From Rhynchopus sp. YZ270_cl-10 (Eukaryota; Euglenozoa; Diplonemea; Diplonemida; Diplonemidae): a stretch of 64,000 bases of DNA. Below the pieces are notes generated by a model. It made no database searches and was not told the DNA's origin. It saw only the letters and a program-made list of their open reading frames with translations. Shown here in pieces: positions 62,493 to 64,000 of the stretch; the first letter of the stretch is position 1; the number at the start of each line of letters is the position of its first letter. The stretch spans positions 930,001 through 994,000 of the forward strand of contig OZ037845.1 of assembly GCA_964035575.1 (NCBI GenBank), given 5' to 3'. The translations under genes were made by a program, and so were the position numbers.

Positions 62493-62791
62493 CAGCCATG
62501 ATAGATCTCAGATATTTGCCTTTTTTTTTTTTTACTCGTGCAAAACTGTGTAATGAACTAATCTCTGTCGAACACAACTAGAATGGTGGGTTTGTGTGTT
62601 ATTTATGTCTGAGTGTGGTGTTGGTACGATGGATAAGGAGGAATACAAAGAAAAACATGGGTGGGTGGTAACTATTTTTTTTTTCTGCTGTAGTTTTTTT
62701 TTTAACCCACCAACGCCAGAGAGTTGACAGACATAAGTACCCAGGTTTTAAGTGGAGACGTAATTTGCGAGACCTGAGAGATCACCCGAAC

Positions 62792-63736
62792 CTAATGCCT
62801 GCCCCTGCCTCCTCCTCCTCCGCCTCCTCCGCCTCCTCTTCCTCCTCCGCCTCCTCCTCCGCCTCCTCTTCCTCCTCCTCTTCCTCCTCCGCCTCCTCCT
62901 CCTCCTCCTCCTCCTCCTCTTCTTCTTCTTCTTCTTCTTCTTCTTCTTCTTCTTCTTCCTCCTCCGTCTCCTCCACCTCCCGCTTCTGACCCTCCTCCAC
63001 TCACTGCACACGAAGTTAGAGATGGAGGTTGGACTGTGGACAAATCCACAGACGTGTCACTTGGTGCCTGTTCTCCTTCCGGTGGTGATGCAGGGGGCGT
63101 CACATTCTTCACCCACTCTTCTATCGCTTTAGAACTGATCCTGACGGTAGTGCTGTCTTCTTTCAACATGTCCACAGATGTCACCACCTCTCCCTTCGGT
63201 GTCAGCAGGCTCTTGTTTAATACACAGTGCAGGAAGTGGGAATGTAATACTCGTCTATGAGGTTTGCGGGTGAATGTGACAGTCTTCCCATGATGTGGAC
63301 CACCTATAACAACAAACTTTGTCATTGTATCGTCATCTTCGACATGCAAAAACGACATTATCTTCCTGTCAAATAAAGCATGACACTTCCAGGTACTCGG
63401 AGGGTCGCTCACTCTGTACGAATCCCTCGTGCCACAAAGGAAAAGGAAATTGTTTTTTCCATAATAATCCACCCGTAAAGTTTCGGCATCCTTCTCCCGG
63501 ACAATGATGTGTGCTTTAGAGATCTCTTCCTTCACACCGCACACTTCGCATGGAGTCACAGCTACGGACCTCCATGCCGTTATCTGACTTGCTTTCTTGC
63601 TGGCAGTGCGATCTTCGTTAAATATAGTGGGATCTGTCCCAACTACATTCCCTAGTGCAGCTTCCATCGCCAACACCTTCTCCCTCTGCGCATCCTTCAA
63701 CGTCTCGCGCGCCGTCTCCAGCTGCCTCTGCACGCT
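62792..63736 (-). CDS. HNH-type nuclease-like protein, partial, with low-complexity tail
   Basis: Internal exon(s) of a gene running off the right edge. The exon starts after a strong acceptor CTTACAG at 63736 with a coiled coil SVQRQLETARETLKDAQREK. An HNH_2-like domain follows: CEVCGVKEEISKAHIIV (zinc Cys pair and the His), NNFLFLC (the Asn) and CHALFDRKIMSF (second His). Such domains cut DNA or, in some proteins, only bind it. The C-terminal part has a variable linker with PPASPPEGEQ, then enters a GGA/GAA repeat read as Gly/Arg in this frame and as poly-Glu in another. The true C-terminus is uncertain; a donor-like GTGAGT at about 63004 could remove the repeat. The 5' part is outside the window or in a microexon near 63920. 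Confidence 0.55.
   Translation of the reverse strand, partial: SVQRQLETARETLKDAQREKVLAMEAALGNVVGTDPTIFNEDRTASKKASQITAWRSVAVTPCEVCGVKEEISKAHIIVREKDAETLRVDYYGKNNFLFLCGTRDSYRVSDPPSTWKCHALFDRKIMSFLHVEDDDTMTKFVVIGGPHHGKTVTFTRKPHRRVLHSHFLHCVLNKSLLTPKGEVVTSVDMLKEDSTTVRISSKAIEEWVKNVTPPASPPEGEQAPSDTSVDLSTVQPPSLTSCAVSGGGSEAGGGGDGGGRRRRRRRRRRRRRGGGGGGGGGGGGRGGGRGGGGGGGGGRGGGGGGGGGGRGRH
62796..62985. repeat. Purine/pyrimidine triplet tract (TCC/TCT)n
   Basis: On the + strand TCC, TCT and GCC triplets in a strand-asymmetric run, including about 12 TTC/TCT units. In the minus-strand gene it would code acidic or Arg/Gly runs depending on frame. It could form triplex (H-DNA). Confidence 0.9.
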
Positions 63737-64000
63737 CTGTAAGTGTGTGGAAAGTGAATGTGCAAAACCAGAAAACAACAAAATAACAACAAAGTTGCAC
63801 CACACTGTGCATCTCCAGTGCCGACTTTGCAACCCCAACACACACATGTTGCGAATGGGTCATGCTACAAAAATAAAATAAAAATGGGTGCGGAAAGCAA
63901 GTAGACCACTCGCCGTACCTCCAAAAGGTCCGAGGTTCCCTACGCCACACAGACAGTACAACCACATGTAATGACTCAACTCAAAGGTTAAGTGAATAGA

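Larger units (their letters stand above)
55558..62500. mobile_element. Terminal-inverted-repeat element E2 (6943 bp), filled with simple arrays
   Basis: The ends are inverted CATGGCTGTGTMACTTARG, flanked by a perfect 6-bp duplication ATAGAT (55552-55557 and 62501-62506). Subterminal zones are AACTTAAGTT-type palindromes. From left to right the interior has a TGTGTAC array, a segment shared with E3, GTCCGAC palindromes, a TACTGGG array, two foldbacks, modules shared with E1, a TACCTGGG array and more GTCCGAC palindromes. No transposase found. Confidence 0.75.

Overview
The window looks like nuclear DNA of a protist. Protein families are typical of eukaryotes: sphingosine-kinase-like, sigma-type GST, M16C presequence protease, CDC123/D123, SET methyltransferase, BRCC36-type JAMM protease and ribosomal protein L17. 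Several genes carry short introns (about 90-290 bp) with GTATGY/GTATGG donors and YAG acceptors. All 14 recognisable protein genes, and a cluster of C/D box snoRNAs, lie on the minus strand. Such one-way gene arrays are known from Euglenozoa (kinetoplastids, diplonemids) and dinoflagellates. Cis-introns plus snoRNA clusters would fit a diplonemid or euglenid, but this is inference: I see no spliced leader gene and no rRNA.

Layout. 1.3-14.95 kb is a gene-dense block: sphingosine kinase-like (2 exons), GST flanked by C/D snoRNAs, presequence protease, D123, SET methyltransferase (3 exons) and BRCC36-like (2 exons). 14.95-18.8 kb is an AT-rich gene desert holding most copies of a short hairpin family. 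18.8-27.6 kb holds a large polyQ/KH/zinc-finger/discoidin protein, a secreted PDZ-thioredoxin-like protein, RPL17 and a membrane PDZ protein. 28.06-31.02 kb is a terminal-inverted-repeat element (E1). 31.8-42.9 kb holds a 3049-residue repeat-built surface protein and an apparent LYR-lipase fusion whose lipase nucleophile is alanine. 42.9-48.9 kb is gene-poor and contains a second inverted-repeat element (E3). 49-50.6 kb is an MGC-anchored WD40 protein. 51.4-62.5 kb is repeat-dominated: a 2.1-kb 19-bp minisatellite, a 12-bp array, and a 6.9-kb element (E2) filled with pure 7-bp and 8-bp arrays, palindromes and foldbacks. 62.8-63.7 kb is a partial gene with an HNH-like domain.

How it fits together. 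The genes are mostly unrelated housekeeping or surface functions and do not form a pathway; the common thread is one-directional arrangement and a shared start context (A-rich or ACAAA before ATGG). The snoRNAs fall on the coding strand around GST, and three carry guides that match conserved large-subunit rRNA stretches I know from memory.

The most striking unexplained structure is the set E1, E2 and E3. Each has 5'-CA..TG-3' inverted ends, each is flanked by a perfect 6-bp target duplication, and they share internal modules while encoding no recognisable transposase. Nested foldbacks with short tyrosine-recombinase-like remnants lie in and near E2.
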